In this document: piece by piece, positions 36,735 through 45,594 of the stretch
Layout: each line of letters begins with the position of its first letter
Numbering within the stretch: the stretch's first letter is position 1
NCBI GenBank assembly: GCA_947074145.1
Contig: CAMTOJ010000001.1
Location: forward strand, 1 to 64,000
Length of the DNA: 64,000 nt
Source: an uncultured Bacteroidales bacterium
Lineage (GTDB): Bacteria > Bacteroidota > Bacteroidia > Bacteroidales > JAUNSR01
Direction: 5' to 3'
The notes under the pieces: model-generated
What the model was told of the DNA's origin: nothing
The model's database searches: none
The model's input: only the letters and a program-made list of their open reading frames with translations
Made by a program: the position numbers and the translations under genes

Positions 36735-37175
36735 ATGATGCATACATGGTTTGAATGTAAGATACGTTACGATAAAACTCTTGAAAACGGAATGCAAAAG
36801 AAAGTAACTGAACCATACCTTGTGGATGCGCTTTCTTTTACAGAAGCGGAAGCTCGCATAATTAAAGAGATTACTCCTTTTATTTCCGGTGAATTTGAAG
36901 TTGCAAATATTAAAAAAGCAAAGATCAATGAGATGTTCTTTGATGAAAATGGCGACAAATGGTATAAAGGAAAAGTATATTTTATAACAATCGACGAGAA
37001 AAGCGGTGTTGAAAAGAAAAGTGCCAGCAACATGCTAATACAAGCTGCAGATCTTGACACTGCCCTGAAAAATCTATTCAAAGGTATGGGTGGAACTCTT
37101 GCTGATTATGAAGTCGCTTCATTATCTGAAACTCCTATTATGGATGTTTTCCCATACGAAGCTGCTGCCGAATAA
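36735..37175 (+). CDS. DUF4494 domain protein
   Basis: A 146-residue soluble protein matching DUF4494: HTWFECKIRYDKTLENGMQKKVTEPYLVDALSFTEAEARI, then KWYKGKVYFITIDEKSG and ending SLSETPIMDVFPY. The family is conserved in Bacteroidota but its function is unknown. Two consecutive ATG codons open the frame and either could be used. It starts 14 bp after engB and ends 18 bp before yggS. Confidence 0.88.
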   Translation: MMHTWFECKIRYDKTLENGMQKKVTEPYLVDALSFTEAEARIIKEITPFISGEFEVANIKKAKINEMFFDENGDKWYKGKVYFITIDEKSGVEKKSASNMLIQAADLDTALKNLFKGMGGTLADYEVASLSETPIMDVFPYEAAAE

Positions 37176-37193
37176 AAAAACGTATTCTTCATT

Positions 37194-37868
37194 ATGAACT
37201 CAATAAAAGAAAATTATTTAAGGATTAAGGAAACGATTCCTTCTGATGTAAAACTTGTTGCCGTTTCAAAATTTAACCCAGCTGATTCAATAAGACAGGT
37301 TTATGATTGTGGGCAAAGAATTTTCGGAGAAAGTAAAGTTCAGGAACTTACGGAAAAATACAACTTATTGCCTCAAGATATAGAATGGCATTTCATAGGA
37401 CACCTTCAAACAAATAAGGTCAAATATATTACTCCTTTCATATCTCTAATTCATAGTGTTGATTCCGCAAAACTATTCAACGAAATAAATAAAGCGGCAG
37501 AAAAAGATAATCGAGTTATTGATGTGCTAATTCAAATACATGTTGCACAAGAAAATACGAAATATGGCTTTTCTCCTGAAGAGGCTCTCTCTTTTATCAA
37601 AAGAGTTTTAAATGAAGATTATTCTTTTATAAAAATCAGAGGCATTATGGGAATGGCAACATTCACTTATGATGAAGATATTGTAAGATCTGAATTTCGG
37701 ATTCTAAAATCTCTGTTTGATGAGATGAAAAATAGCTATTTTACAGAAAATAAAGATTTTGATACTCTATCTTTTGGGATGAGTGATGACTATAAGATTG
37801 CTATTGAGGAGGGATCAAATATGGTCAGAATCGGAAGTAGTATTTTTGGTGAGAGAATGTATATTTGA
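37194..37868 (+). CDS. yggS: YggS/PROSC-family PLP homeostasis protein
   Basis: A 224-residue single-domain PLP-binding TIM barrel without known catalysis, which buffers pyridoxal phosphate and affects amino-acid metabolism. The PLP Lys is in VKLVAVSKFNP. EWHFIGHLQTNKVKYI, GIMGMATF, LSFGMSDDYKIAIEEGSNMVRIGSSIFG are signature segments. It ends the plus-strand run, with a bidirectional terminator following. Confidence 0.95.
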   Translation: MNSIKENYLRIKETIPSDVKLVAVSKFNPADSIRQVYDCGQRIFGESKVQELTEKYNLLPQDIEWHFIGHLQTNKVKYITPFISLIHSVDSAKLFNEINKAAEKDNRVIDVLIQIHVAQENTKYGFSPEEALSFIKRVLNEDYSFIKIRGIMGMATFTYDEDIVRSEFRILKSLFDEMKNSYFTENKDFDTLSFGMSDDYKIAIEEGSNMVRIGSSIFGERMYI

Positions 37869-37946
37869 TCTTCTTACTTATTATGAAATTCAAAATTTAA
37901 GGAAAGATAGATAACCGGAATTAGATAAAATATTCCTATAAAAAGA

Positions 37947-37983
37947 AAAGGAGTCTGAAAAACATTTCAGACTCCTTTTTTAT
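37947..37983. terminator. Bidirectional terminator between yggS and pfp
   Basis: AAAAGGAGTCTGAAA pairs perfectly with TTTCAGACTCCTTTT (37947-37961 with 37965-37979). Further T follows on the right and A precedes on the left. It serves both convergent genes. Confidence 0.9.
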
Positions 37984-37997
37984 CATTTATGTGAGAA

Positions 37998-39656
37998 TTA
38001 TTTAGATTCTTCCAATTGTAGAGTGATTGTTGGCTGATCACATACTTCTGAAGGACCGAAATACTGGATCGGACCAGGATAGATGTATGAAGTTGATTTA
38101 GCCCAATCTTCACGCATAGCAGCAAAAGCAAGGAATGGTTTTCCGTCTAGCTTAACAAGAGCTTTTTGGATTACAGGTTTCATTTCTCCGTGACGACGTT
38201 CCATGTTCATCATCATAGTGATAGGAATACCTCCCGCTACCCATTCAGATGCAGGCGCTGTAAGATTTTTGATAGATGACATATATCCTGTTACTCCTGC
38301 ACCGATCAACATAGAAGCGTTGAATCCTAAAGAGTAGCAATAGTCAGCATCGAAATTAGAAGGAGCAGCACAACGACCTTCATATCCGAAGAAATGGTAT
38401 TGAGCAGCAAATTTACCGTTATAGTGACCATCTTTTTTCATTTCTGAAAGACGACGACCAACCATTTCACCAAGAAGTTTTTCAGTTTCAATCAAAGAAA
38501 CCTGTACGTTTCCGTGTGGGTCTCTATCAAGAGTAAGCTGACGAGCTACACCTTCTGGAAGAGAAGCGTAAACAGCAGCATTTACTTCTGAAAGGTGATT
38601 GATGATATATTCTCTCTGAGCAGATTTTTTAATCATAGCAAATTCCGCACCATTGTGAGCAAGGAAATCGTTTAGTTCAGCGATAAGATTTTTCATCGCA
38701 GGAATAAATTCGATAAGACCTTCCGGTATAAGCACTGTTCCGTAGTTATCTCCGCTTGCTGCACGCATAGCAACGATATCAGCAACATAGTTTACCACTT
38801 CGTCAAGAGTCATGTTTTTAGCTTCAACCTCTTCTGAGATAATACAGATATTTGGTTGGCTCTGAAGAGCACACTCAAGAGCGATATGAGATGCTGAACG
38901 ACCCATCAATTTGATAAAGTGCCAGTATTTCTTAGCTGAGTTACAGTCTCTTTCAATGTTTCCGATAACCTCAGAATATACTTTACATGCTGTGTCGAAT
39001 CCGAAAGATGTAGCGATTTCTGAGTTTTTAAGGTCACCGTCGATAGTCTTAGGACAACCGATAACCTGTACACCAGCATTGATTTGAGCATAATATTCTG
39101 CAAGAACACATGCATTTGTATTAGAGTCATCACCACCGATGATTACAAGTGCTGATATATTAAGTTCTTTAAGGATCTCAAGACCTTTGTCGAACTGACT
39201 TTTTTCTTCAAGTTTTGTACGTCCTGAACCAATGATGTCAAAACCACCTGTGTTACGGTACTCGTCCATAAGTTCAGCTGTGATTTCGATATATTTATGA
39301 TCTACAAGACCACCAGGGCCTAAAAGGAAACCATAAAGTTTGTTTTCAGGGTTCAATGTTTTAAGACCGTCAAAAAGACCTGCGATAACATTGTGACCAC
39401 CAGGAGCCTGACCTCCTGAAAGGATAACACCTGCATTTATAGTTTTAGAAGGAGTCACTTCTGTACTTTCTACGAAAGTCAAAGCAGGAAGACCGTATGT
39501 GTTAGGAAACAAATTTTTGATAGCTTCCTGATCAGCTATTGACTGAGTAGCCTCTCCCTGAGAGATTTTTACTGCGCCTCTTAATGCTTTAGGCAATTTT
39601 GGTTGGTATGCCGCGCGAGCGGTCTGTAATGCACTTTTTTTCATCTTATCAAACAA
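37998..39656 (-). CDS. pfp: Pyrophosphate--fructose-6-phosphate 1-phosphotransferase
   Basis: A 552-residue PPi-dependent phosphofructokinase, reversible in glycolysis and typical of Bacteroidales. [13 protein letters not shown] is the phosphate-binding N-terminal loop. [11 protein letters not shown] carries the GGDD signature of pyrophosphate users, and [12 protein letters not shown]-like text ([11 protein letters not shown]) holds the catalytic Asp. [16 protein letters not shown] and YFGYEGRC-type segments follow. GC content and codon use are visibly higher than in its neighbours, as expected for a highly expressed gene. Confidence 0.95.
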   Translation of the reverse strand: MFDKMKKSALQTARAAYQPKLPKALRGAVKISQGEATQSIADQEAIKNLFPNTYGLPALTFVESTEVTPSKTINAGVILSGGQAPGGHNVIAGLFDGLKTLNPENKLYGFLLGPGGLVDHKYIEITAELMDEYRNTGGFDIIGSGRTKLEEKSQFDKGLEILKELNISALVIIGGDDSNTNACVLAEYYAQINAGVQVIGCPKTIDGDLKNSEIATSFGFDTACKVYSEVIGNIERDCNSAKKYWHFIKLMGRSASHIALECALQSQPNICIISEEVEAKNMTLDEVVNYVADIVAMRAASGDNYGTVLIPEGLIEFIPAMKNLIAELNDFLAHNGAEFAMIKKSAQREYIINHLSEVNAAVYASLPEGVARQLTLDRDPHGNVQVSLIETEKLLGEMVGRRLSEMKKDGHYNGKFAAQYHFFGYEGRCAAPSNFDADYCYSLGFNASMLIGAGVTGYMSSIKNLTAPASEWVAGGIPITMMMNMERRHGEMKPVIQKALVKLDGKPFLAFAAMREDWAKSTSYIYPGPIQYFGPSEVCDQPTITLQLEESK

Positions 39657-39988
39657 TTTCTAATTGTATTTGCTGAAAATTAATTTATGATTTTTTGCAA
39701 AGGAACATATTTATTTTCAGAATTCAAACAGCCTATTATATTATTCTCTTAAAAATACCTTTGACTTCTTTAAATAGAAGTTTTTTACTTGTAGTAGACT
39801 TAATGGATATTAATTAAGATAGTTAACTAACTGCAAGAATCTATCAATAGAAGTTTTCCTTTTACTGATAGATTCAAATATTCTTATGCTGAAAATATTG
39901 GATTATATTTTTAATAGATCACTAAATTGAGGAAATAATGAACGATTCTCATTGTTTAACGAATATGTCTTTTACAAACTAAAATTCT
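39657..39988. other. Intergenic region upstream of pfp
   Basis: About 330 bp without a supportable gene. It contains a 10-bp stem-loop (GAATCTATCA 39837-39846 with TGATAGATTC 39866-39875) lacking a T-run, and the pfp promoter, for which no clear pair of elements was seen. Confidence 0.5.
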
Positions 39989-40582
39989 TTATTTATACCG
40001 TTGAAAACCTCCGGGAACAATGAATGTATGTTCTGATATTTCAGGGTTTTCTTCAAGATAAGTTGCTATAAGATCGGTTTTAGTTTTGTCGTTGTATATA
40101 ATCTGCCTTCTCAACTCTACCCCTTTAAACACCCAAACAAGCATCTCTGAAATCTCTTCATTTTTAAATTTTGCATTGAAAATCGTACATGATTTATCCA
40201 TGAAATCGACAGTGCCCGGACTCTTTATATCAAATTTTTTGATTACTGCAGGAGTTAGATAATTGAAATTTATGTCTAAAGGTGATTTTGCATATTTTCG
40301 ATATGCCTGAATTCCGTAATTTATCTCTATTATAGAATCCTTAGTGACAATAGTTGCATAAGGTAATCCCTCTACATCATATTTAAAACATTGTATATTT
40401 CCATAGTCACTATAATAAAGAACCATCTCCATTGATTTTCCGTCTATACTATAATTATAGTTAACAATTGCGGTTTTAAGACCGTTTCCTTTAAGCTGGG
40501 CAAAAATATTCCCTGATGAAATTATAGAAAGAAAAAAAATCGCGATTATTTTCAATGCGTATTTGTAATTTTCCTTTTTCAT
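39989..40582 (-). CDS. Exported protein of unknown function
   Basis: A 197-residue protein with a signal peptide (hydrophobic about residues 10-27, ending IFAQ). The mature part begins with a predicted strand-rich stretch (KTAIVNYNYSIDGKSMEMVLYYSDYGN). Charged and aromatic residues alternate through the rest, broadly like LolA/outer-membrane lipoprotein-sorting folds, but I cannot support that assignment. It ends EHTFIVPGGFQRYK. It stands alone. Confidence 0.65.
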   Translation of the reverse strand: MKKENYKYALKIIAIFFLSIISSGNIFAQLKGNGLKTAIVNYNYSIDGKSMEMVLYYSDYGNIQCFKYDVEGLPYATIVTKDSIIEINYGIQAYRKYAKSPLDINFNYLTPAVIKKFDIKSPGTVDFMDKSCTIFNAKFKNEEISEMLVWVFKGVELRRQIIYNDKTKTDLIATYLEENPEISEHTFIVPGGFQRYK

Positions 40583-40752
40583 GATTTGTGAATTTTAAAA
40601 TGAGAAATAGTGAATTTACTCTTATCTAATTAACAACTATCATAGTCGTTATTATATATAATTCAAACAAACCATTATACTCTTGGTTCAGATTTAAGTT
40701 AAATTGAAACCCTCGTCATAATCAGTAAATATTTACGAAGAAAAAAGGTTTT

Positions 40753-41328
40753 TTAAATCCGATAATATTTGTCAATACCTCCGAATCCGGGAATTAATTT
40801 ATTCTCTTTGGTCTTTGAAATAAAATTATTCAACCTTTTATTAAACTCATTCGGTCGTTTTCTGGCCGCTTCTATATATGCAACACGAATACGTTTGTAA
40901 GAGTCTGAGAAATTGAGATAATTTTCCCATACTTCATTATCCTCTTTTAGTTTGATTATGATATCTTCAGGAAAAATGAAAGGCTCAGATACTACATCTC
41001 TTACTTTAATCTCATAATCAGGATGAATTATACCCTTTTCAAGAAGATATTTGATTCTCTCTTTATTTGCTTGAGAGTAAATGCTTTTTGTATTTCTTGG
41101 AGTAAATCTTTGAATTTTATGATCTTTGTCAAGAGCCTTCGTTGTACTGTCAATCCAATCAAAACAAAGGGCCTCTTCTACTGCATCATTATAAGAAACC
41201 CCTGATTTTTCTGACGATTTAAGTGGAAAAACAAACCACACTTCACTCCTTTTATCGAAATTATCGATAAGCCAATCTCTCCATTCTTTTCTGGTTTCAA
41301 AAAAGAATATATTATTTTCTTTGTTCAT
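40753..41328 (-). CDS. YdeI/OmpD-associated family protein
   Basis: A 191-residue protein following the YdeI pattern: FFFETRKEWRDWLIDNFDKRSEVWFVFPLK, then SYNDAVEEALCFDWIDSTTKALD, QRFTPRNTKSIYSQANKERIKYLLEKGIIHP, and the C-terminal helical YIEAARKRPNEFNKRLNNFI. Members are annotated in connection with bacteriocin or polymyxin tolerance, with little biochemistry. It is likely cytoplasmic and stands alone. Confidence 0.85.
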   Translation of the reverse strand: MNKENNIFFFETRKEWRDWLIDNFDKRSEVWFVFPLKSSEKSGVSYNDAVEEALCFDWIDSTTKALDKDHKIQRFTPRNTKSIYSQANKERIKYLLEKGIIHPDYEIKVRDVVSEPFIFPEDIIIKLKEDNEVWENYLNFSDSYKRIRVAYIEAARKRPNEFNKRLNNFISKTKENKLIPGFGGIDKYYRI

Positions 41329-41550
41329 AAATATGTGATTTGATTGCTACGACTTTAACGTAATATTGATGATTTTGGATATTAACTTAAAGCAAGGTGG
41401 AAATATCTCAATATTGAAAAATACTTCAGTTATCATAATGAAATATCCAATTGTTATAATAATGGTGTATTATTGAAGTTTGTTAATCATATTGGATCTC
41501 GATAATTGGTAGATGTTATTCATTAATTGATCCTACTTATATACGATAAC

Positions 41551-41979
41551 TTATATGATGTTTAACAAATCTTTCTTATAAGAACCTTTTGCATATTTGG
41601 ACAAAAGTTGAGGATCAGTAAAAGGTTCGACGCTTTGAATATTATAAAATTGTTCAGCGATAATATTACATGATTCTTTCATCTTTTCATAAACAGTTTC
41701 TAGTTGATTTTTTTGATATATAGATAGACGACTTGTTAGCATATGATGTTCTTTATTCATATTATTTATTTCAATCATTATGTCTATATTAATATGATTT
41801 TTATAAACACATCTATTACTTAATTCGGATGAAAGAACTTCTAACACTTGTTTATCTATTTCTAATGTTTGAATTAGAATTGCCTTTATGTCTTCTTGAT
41901 ATTTCTTTTTTAATTTTTTAGCTTCTTCATTTAATTGTTTAACTTTATCAAGATAAGTCTTTAAATCCAATGTTTCCAT
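41551..41979 (-). CDS. Hypothetical coiled-coil protein
   Basis: A 142-residue, Lys/Glu-rich protein predicted almost entirely helical. Heptad-like patterns occur at about 8-35 (YLDKVKQLNEEAKKLKKKYQ) and 75-110. It has no signal peptide or membrane segment, and I recognise no family. It is the first of several AT-rich hypotheticals in the accessory 41.5-43.3 kb stretch. Confidence 0.5.
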   Translation of the reverse strand: METLDLKTYLDKVKQLNEEAKKLKKKYQEDIKAILIQTLEIDKQVLEVLSSELSNRCVYKNHINIDIMIEINNMNKEHHMLTSRLSIYQKNQLETVYEKMKESCNIIAEQFYNIQSVEPFTDPQLLSKYAKGSYKKDLLNII

Positions 41980-42111
41980 ATGAGCTGTTTTAAACGAATA
42001 ATAAATTAAGTACTATTGATAATTATTCTAAAGGTTGTTTTATACTATAAAGAAAATATAACAAAGATGAGAATTAAGTATTAACCCCTTTCTATACACA
42101 TTTTAGCCCCT

Positions 42112-42561
42112 TTACATAGGGAAATTTATTTCAGATTTGATAATATTATCTAATGGTAAAATCTGATATACTTCCATCTTTGAGTAACATATCTCTGAAT
42201 TAATTCTTCTATTTCTTTTATTATAATTATACCTTATTATTAATCTACCTATAAAGTTTTTATACATATCATCAAGTGTAATTTTATATCCCTCTTTTGC
42301 TGTTTCTTCAACTTTAAATATTCCACCAAATAAGTGTAGAGATTCATTTGTGGAATTATTAGTTAAAGGTATTAATGAGAATATATATTTCCTATTAAAC
42401 ATGTTTCTTCTTGGTTTATAAGAATTCCAGTCTAACCATTTCTTCCAATCTTCTAAATAACAATTATATGGATCAATTCCTTCTTTATTTTTTAACGCTA
42501 AATGAAATTTAAAATCGGACTCTCCAGGTAATTTAATGATATTTTCTAATTTTATACACAT
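42112..42561 (-). CDS. Hypothetical protein
   Basis: A 149-residue protein with a soluble, aromatic-rich composition (MCIKLENIIKLPGESDFKFH at the start, YLEDWKKWLDWNSYKPRRN in the middle). It appears similar in layout to small phage- or restriction-associated hypotheticals that begin with a GIY-YIG partner region, but no motif supports a call. It probably belongs to the accessory island with its neighbours. Confidence 0.5.
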   Translation of the reverse strand: MCIKLENIIKLPGESDFKFHLALKNKEGIDPYNCYLEDWKKWLDWNSYKPRRNMFNRKYIFSLIPLTNNSTNESLHLFGGIFKVEETAKEGYKITLDDMYKNFIGRLIIRYNYNKRNRRINSEICYSKMEVYQILPLDNIIKSEINFPM

Positions 42562-42642
42562 AAAATGTAAGTTGTAATTATTTATGTTACAAACATAATA
42601 TTATTTAAAAATATACAATAAATAGATCCAGTTAAATAAATA

Positions 42643-42713
42643 AAAGCTGCGAAATGACATCATTGCAAATTCTTGCCTTTTAACAATATCAATGAGAATA
42701 AAGTGAAGACAAT
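42643..42713 (-). pseudogene. Degenerate partial copy of the DUF486 gene
   Basis: This 71-nt stretch aligns without gaps to 43722-43792, the 3' part of the intact DUF486 gene. In the better-aligned 44-nt half, 37 positions match. Looser similarity extends left to about 42623. The alignment breaks just before a 16-bp palindrome at 42718-42733. Stop codons and lost flanks show it cannot be translated as a DUF486 protein. The two copies lie in the same orientation, about 1.08 kb apart. Confidence 0.8.
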
Positions 42714-42717
42714 ATGT

Positions 42718-42733
42718 CTTATTACGTAATAAG
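42718..42733. repeat. 16-bp perfect palindrome
   Basis: CTTATTACGTAATAAG is self-complementary and begins 5 bp after the DUF486-like remnant ends. It may mark the junction of an insertion or deletion, or be an operator. Confidence 0.6.
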
Positions 42734-42924
42734 TTTAAAAACTAGGTTCTAAACATAAGTGTTAACAATAAGCATTATCACTAATAAAAATAAAAAACTA
42801 TATGTTTATTTTTTTATGATACTAGAATTTGCTGTTTTACACATCTAAATGAATATTATACTATTGAATTCAGGTAGATATATACTCTTTAAGTGCAGGC
42901 TTTTTGATTTTGTACTTTATTACA

Positions 42925-43284
42925 TCAAATTATATAATCATTTGGTTCAGGATACCAAGTTGTAGCATTCATAGAATGGTTTGATATGTGTATTAAAAAC
43001 TGTTTAACTATATCTCTTTTATTCCCGATGAATATTTTATCTTTAAGAGCAGTATGAAAAAATGGAAATGGACAAAAACAATCTTTCTCTAGCTTTAATT
43101 TTTCTTTTATAAAATCATTGTTATTATATACTATCAATCCATCATGTAAACTAACAATAGCATTGTGTTTATATCTGGAATCAATATTAATATAAATATC
43201 CCTAAGATCTTCCTCTATTGAAGTATTTGAGAAACCTACAATTCTATCACAAATTAGAAAACTAAAAATATTATCATATGTATT
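42925..43284 (-). pseudogene. 5'-truncated gene of unknown family
   Basis: The frame is open for 119 codons from just after a stop at 43285-43287 down to 42925, but contains no ATG; the only usable start is TTG at 43137, inside coherent protein. Text before that point (ICDRIVGFSNTSIEEDLRD, YKHNAIVSLHDG) reads as genuine protein with charged/hydrophobic patterning. The C-terminus is NATTWYPEPNDYII. The simplest view is a gene that lost its 5' end. The family is not recognised. Confidence 0.55.
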
Positions 43285-43678
43285 TTAATGTATATTAGAT
43301 TAGTTTATAAAACTATCAATTTATTAGTGTTTATTATTACAATAAATTAGCTGTGAATAAGAGGACTGTCATAGTCGCAATTAGATCTAAATACGTAGAT
43401 TCCTTAATTAATTGTATATTTCTCACTAACGAAATCGATAACTATTCTTTAATATTGATTTCGTTATAAGATAGAAAATTCCTATAAGTTGTATAAAGAC
43501 ATTTATTTAGAATCTTTCATTATATTGCATTTATTAATTTAATGGTTATATGTTATTTTAATGAAAGATATAGTATCGTATGATTAACTTTTTTGTATTA
43601 GTTAGAAACCTTCCTAAACTGTCTATTTTTTCTTTTATTCTTAGAGGTTTATGTAATTACTCCTATTAAAAAAATCTT
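43285..43678. other. Non-coding interval beside decayed genes
   Basis: About 390 bp, AT-rich, with no supportable frame. It contains a stem-loop, TAACGAAATC (43427-43436) with GATTTCGTTA (43457-43466). No recognisable continuation of the truncated gene was found in any frame. Confidence 0.45.
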
Positions 43679-44047
43679 TTATTTCAGAAAAACAAAATAA
43701 ACAGCACCAATCAAACATCCGAAAGCAGCAAAATGATTCCATTGCAAACTCTCACCTTTGAAGAATATCACTGTGAATAGAGTGAAGACAATCAATGTTA
43801 TAACCTCCTGTATGATTTTAAGTTGCATAAGAGTAAAAGGGCCTCCATTTCCGATATAACCTATTTTATTGGCTGGAATTTGAAACGAGTACTCGAAGAG
43901 AGCCAGCAGCCAACTGATTAGGATAATGCCATATAAAGGCCAGTTTGAGATAACCTTCATCTCCTCCAACTTTAAATGACCATACCAAGCAAAGGTCATA
44001 AATATATTAGATATAATAAGAAGAACTATAGTAATAAGAGGTTTCAT
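43679..44047 (-). CDS. DUF486/DMT-family small membrane protein
   Basis: A 122-residue inner-membrane protein with four hydrophobic helices (about 2-18, 36-52, 78-98, 105-120). NIFMTFAWYGHLK, SWLLALFEYSFQIPANKIGY and QLKIIQEVITLIVF are characteristic of DUF486, a member of the drug/metabolite transporter superfamily. The transported compound is unknown. A degenerate partial copy lies about 1 kb downstream in the same orientation, so this locus has undergone duplication. Confidence 0.9.
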   Translation of the reverse strand: MKPLITIVLLIISNIFMTFAWYGHLKLEEMKVISNWPLYGIILISWLLALFEYSFQIPANKIGYIGNGGPFTLMQLKIIQEVITLIVFTLFTVIFFKGESLQWNHFAAFGCLIGAVYFVFLK

Positions 44048-44079
44048 ATATAAAGTAAATTAAACTATTCTTTTAACCA

Positions 44080-44120
44080 AAAAACCGGAACATAATCGTC
44101 AATAACGATAATGTTCCGGT
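44080..44120 (-). terminator. Terminator of the nucleotidyltransferase gene
   Basis: ACCGGAACATAATCGT pairs with ACGATAATGTTCCGGT (one mismatch) at 44084-44120. The A-run on its left is a U-run in the minus-strand transcript. It lies 27 bp beyond the stop at 44148. Confidence 0.9.
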
Positions 44121-44147
44121 AAATATAAATCTTTATATCCGAAGATA

Positions 44148-45056
44148 TTATTTTTTGAATAATGGAGTCGGATATGTACCGTCGTCAGCAAGACCCTGAA
44201 GTTTTGCAACTACAGAGGGACGATCTTCCGCATATGTCACACCGAACCATTTACTTGGAGTATCAAGTACTTTAACTGTAGATGTTCCGTTATTGATCAA
44301 ATGATTGACCATTAATGGAATAAAGAATTCAGCTTTGATGTTATCTGCATTTTCTTTTAGGAAAGAAACGAAGAAATCGTCTGAATGTTTAAAATAATCA
44401 GGAGTGAATCCCCACATATTCATTGAAACAGGGCTCATTTCGTCAACTTCAGTAAATGATCCGTCTTCGTTTTTGAATTTAACAACTCCGTCAATTCTTT
44501 CAATGTGAGTTCTTTCTACAACGCTTGTAAGATTGTCGTTAGCATCTTTAACACAAATACCGCGAGCAACTGCTCCACTTTCGCTAAGAGTGTTACAAAG
44601 ACGATAACCTACCATGCAATAATCGTTGTTCTTGTCATGTTTTGTGTTAAGGAAATCAGCAAGGATCTGGAAACTTTCACGACCATAATAATCATCAGCA
44701 TTAATAACAGCAAAAGGTTCTTTAATTACATCTTTAGCCATCATTACCGCATGATTTGTTCCCCAAGGTTTTACTCTTTCAGGGTTTAATGCAAACCCTT
44801 CCGGTAATTTGTCAAGTTCCTGAAATACAATTTCTACAGGGATAATATGCTCATATTTGCTTACTATTTTTTCTTTGAAATCTTGTTCGAAAAGTGAACG
44901 AATAACAAAAACTACTTTTCCAAAACCGGCATTAACTGCATCAAAAATTGAGTAGTCCATGATAGTTTCTCCGCTTGGACCAACGCCGTCCAACTGTTTA
45001 AGACCTCCGTAACGGCTACCCATTCCGGCTGCAAGCACATATAGTGTAGGTTTCAT
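44148..45056 (-). CDS. NDP-sugar nucleotidyltransferase family protein
   Basis: A 302-residue protein of the nucleotidyltransferase superfamily with the N-terminal signature YVLAAGMGSRYGGLKQLDGVGPSGETIMDYSI, a GxGxR-type NTP loop. VINADDYYGRESF contains the metal-binding Asp region. This branch differs from RmlA and GalU, and I cannot assign its sugar. Bacteroidales annotate it simply as nucleotidyltransferase or sugar phosphate nucleotidyltransferase. It has its own terminator and stands alone. Confidence 0.9.
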   Translation of the reverse strand: MKPTLYVLAAGMGSRYGGLKQLDGVGPSGETIMDYSIFDAVNAGFGKVVFVIRSLFEQDFKEKIVSKYEHIIPVEIVFQELDKLPEGFALNPERVKPWGTNHAVMMAKDVIKEPFAVINADDYYGRESFQILADFLNTKHDKNNDYCMVGYRLCNTLSESGAVARGICVKDANDNLTSVVERTHIERIDGVVKFKNEDGSFTEVDEMSPVSMNMWGFTPDYFKHSDDFFVSFLKENADNIKAEFFIPLMVNHLINNGTSTVKVLDTPSKWFGVTYAEDRPSVVAKLQGLADDGTYPTPLFKK

Positions 45057-45594
45057 AGTAAATTTTATTTGTTTGTTTAATGATTAGTTTTCTAATTATG
45101 GCGCAAATTAAATAAATATATTTTAAACATTTAAATTTTTAATTGTAAAAAATACAATAATAATTATTCTTTATTCTCTAATTATGATGTTGTAATAAAT
45201 ATCAAAGATTAAAGTGCCTTAAATCAGATACATATCACCTCTTTTAATTTTTGACTAAATCTTTTTTCAGTTTTACTTTGTTTAGCATAATATAAATATA
45301 CCAGTCTTCTTGAATACCATTTACATAAAGATAAAATCGAAACACCTTGCAAGGTGTAGGTTATTTCTTTGCCTGGATAAACTTAACACCTTATTAGGTT
45401 TCAATTCAAATATTGCAAAATTGTAATTTTTGTGAACCGTAAAAAAAAGAATGTCCATTATTATCGAATACAAAATGTAATGTTGAGTAAACATGACTAC
45501 ATATTACATAAATTAATAAATATGAATTAAAATAAGTATATTCGCAATAAGGGAATTATAACTCACATTAATATAAACTTAAATTAAAAAAAAG
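45057..45594. repeat. Intergenic region with dispersed palindromic repeat, copy B
   Basis: About 540 bp between divergent genes. It contains the perfect 16-bp palindrome ACACCTTGCAAGGTGT (45342-45357) and AACACCTTATTAGGTT (45385-45400). Both match motifs of copy A at 26286-26345; the second does so in inverted orientation with 15 of 16 bases. Otherwise no gene is supportable. The promoter of the DUF4836 gene probably includes TATATTCG near 45537. Confidence 0.7.
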
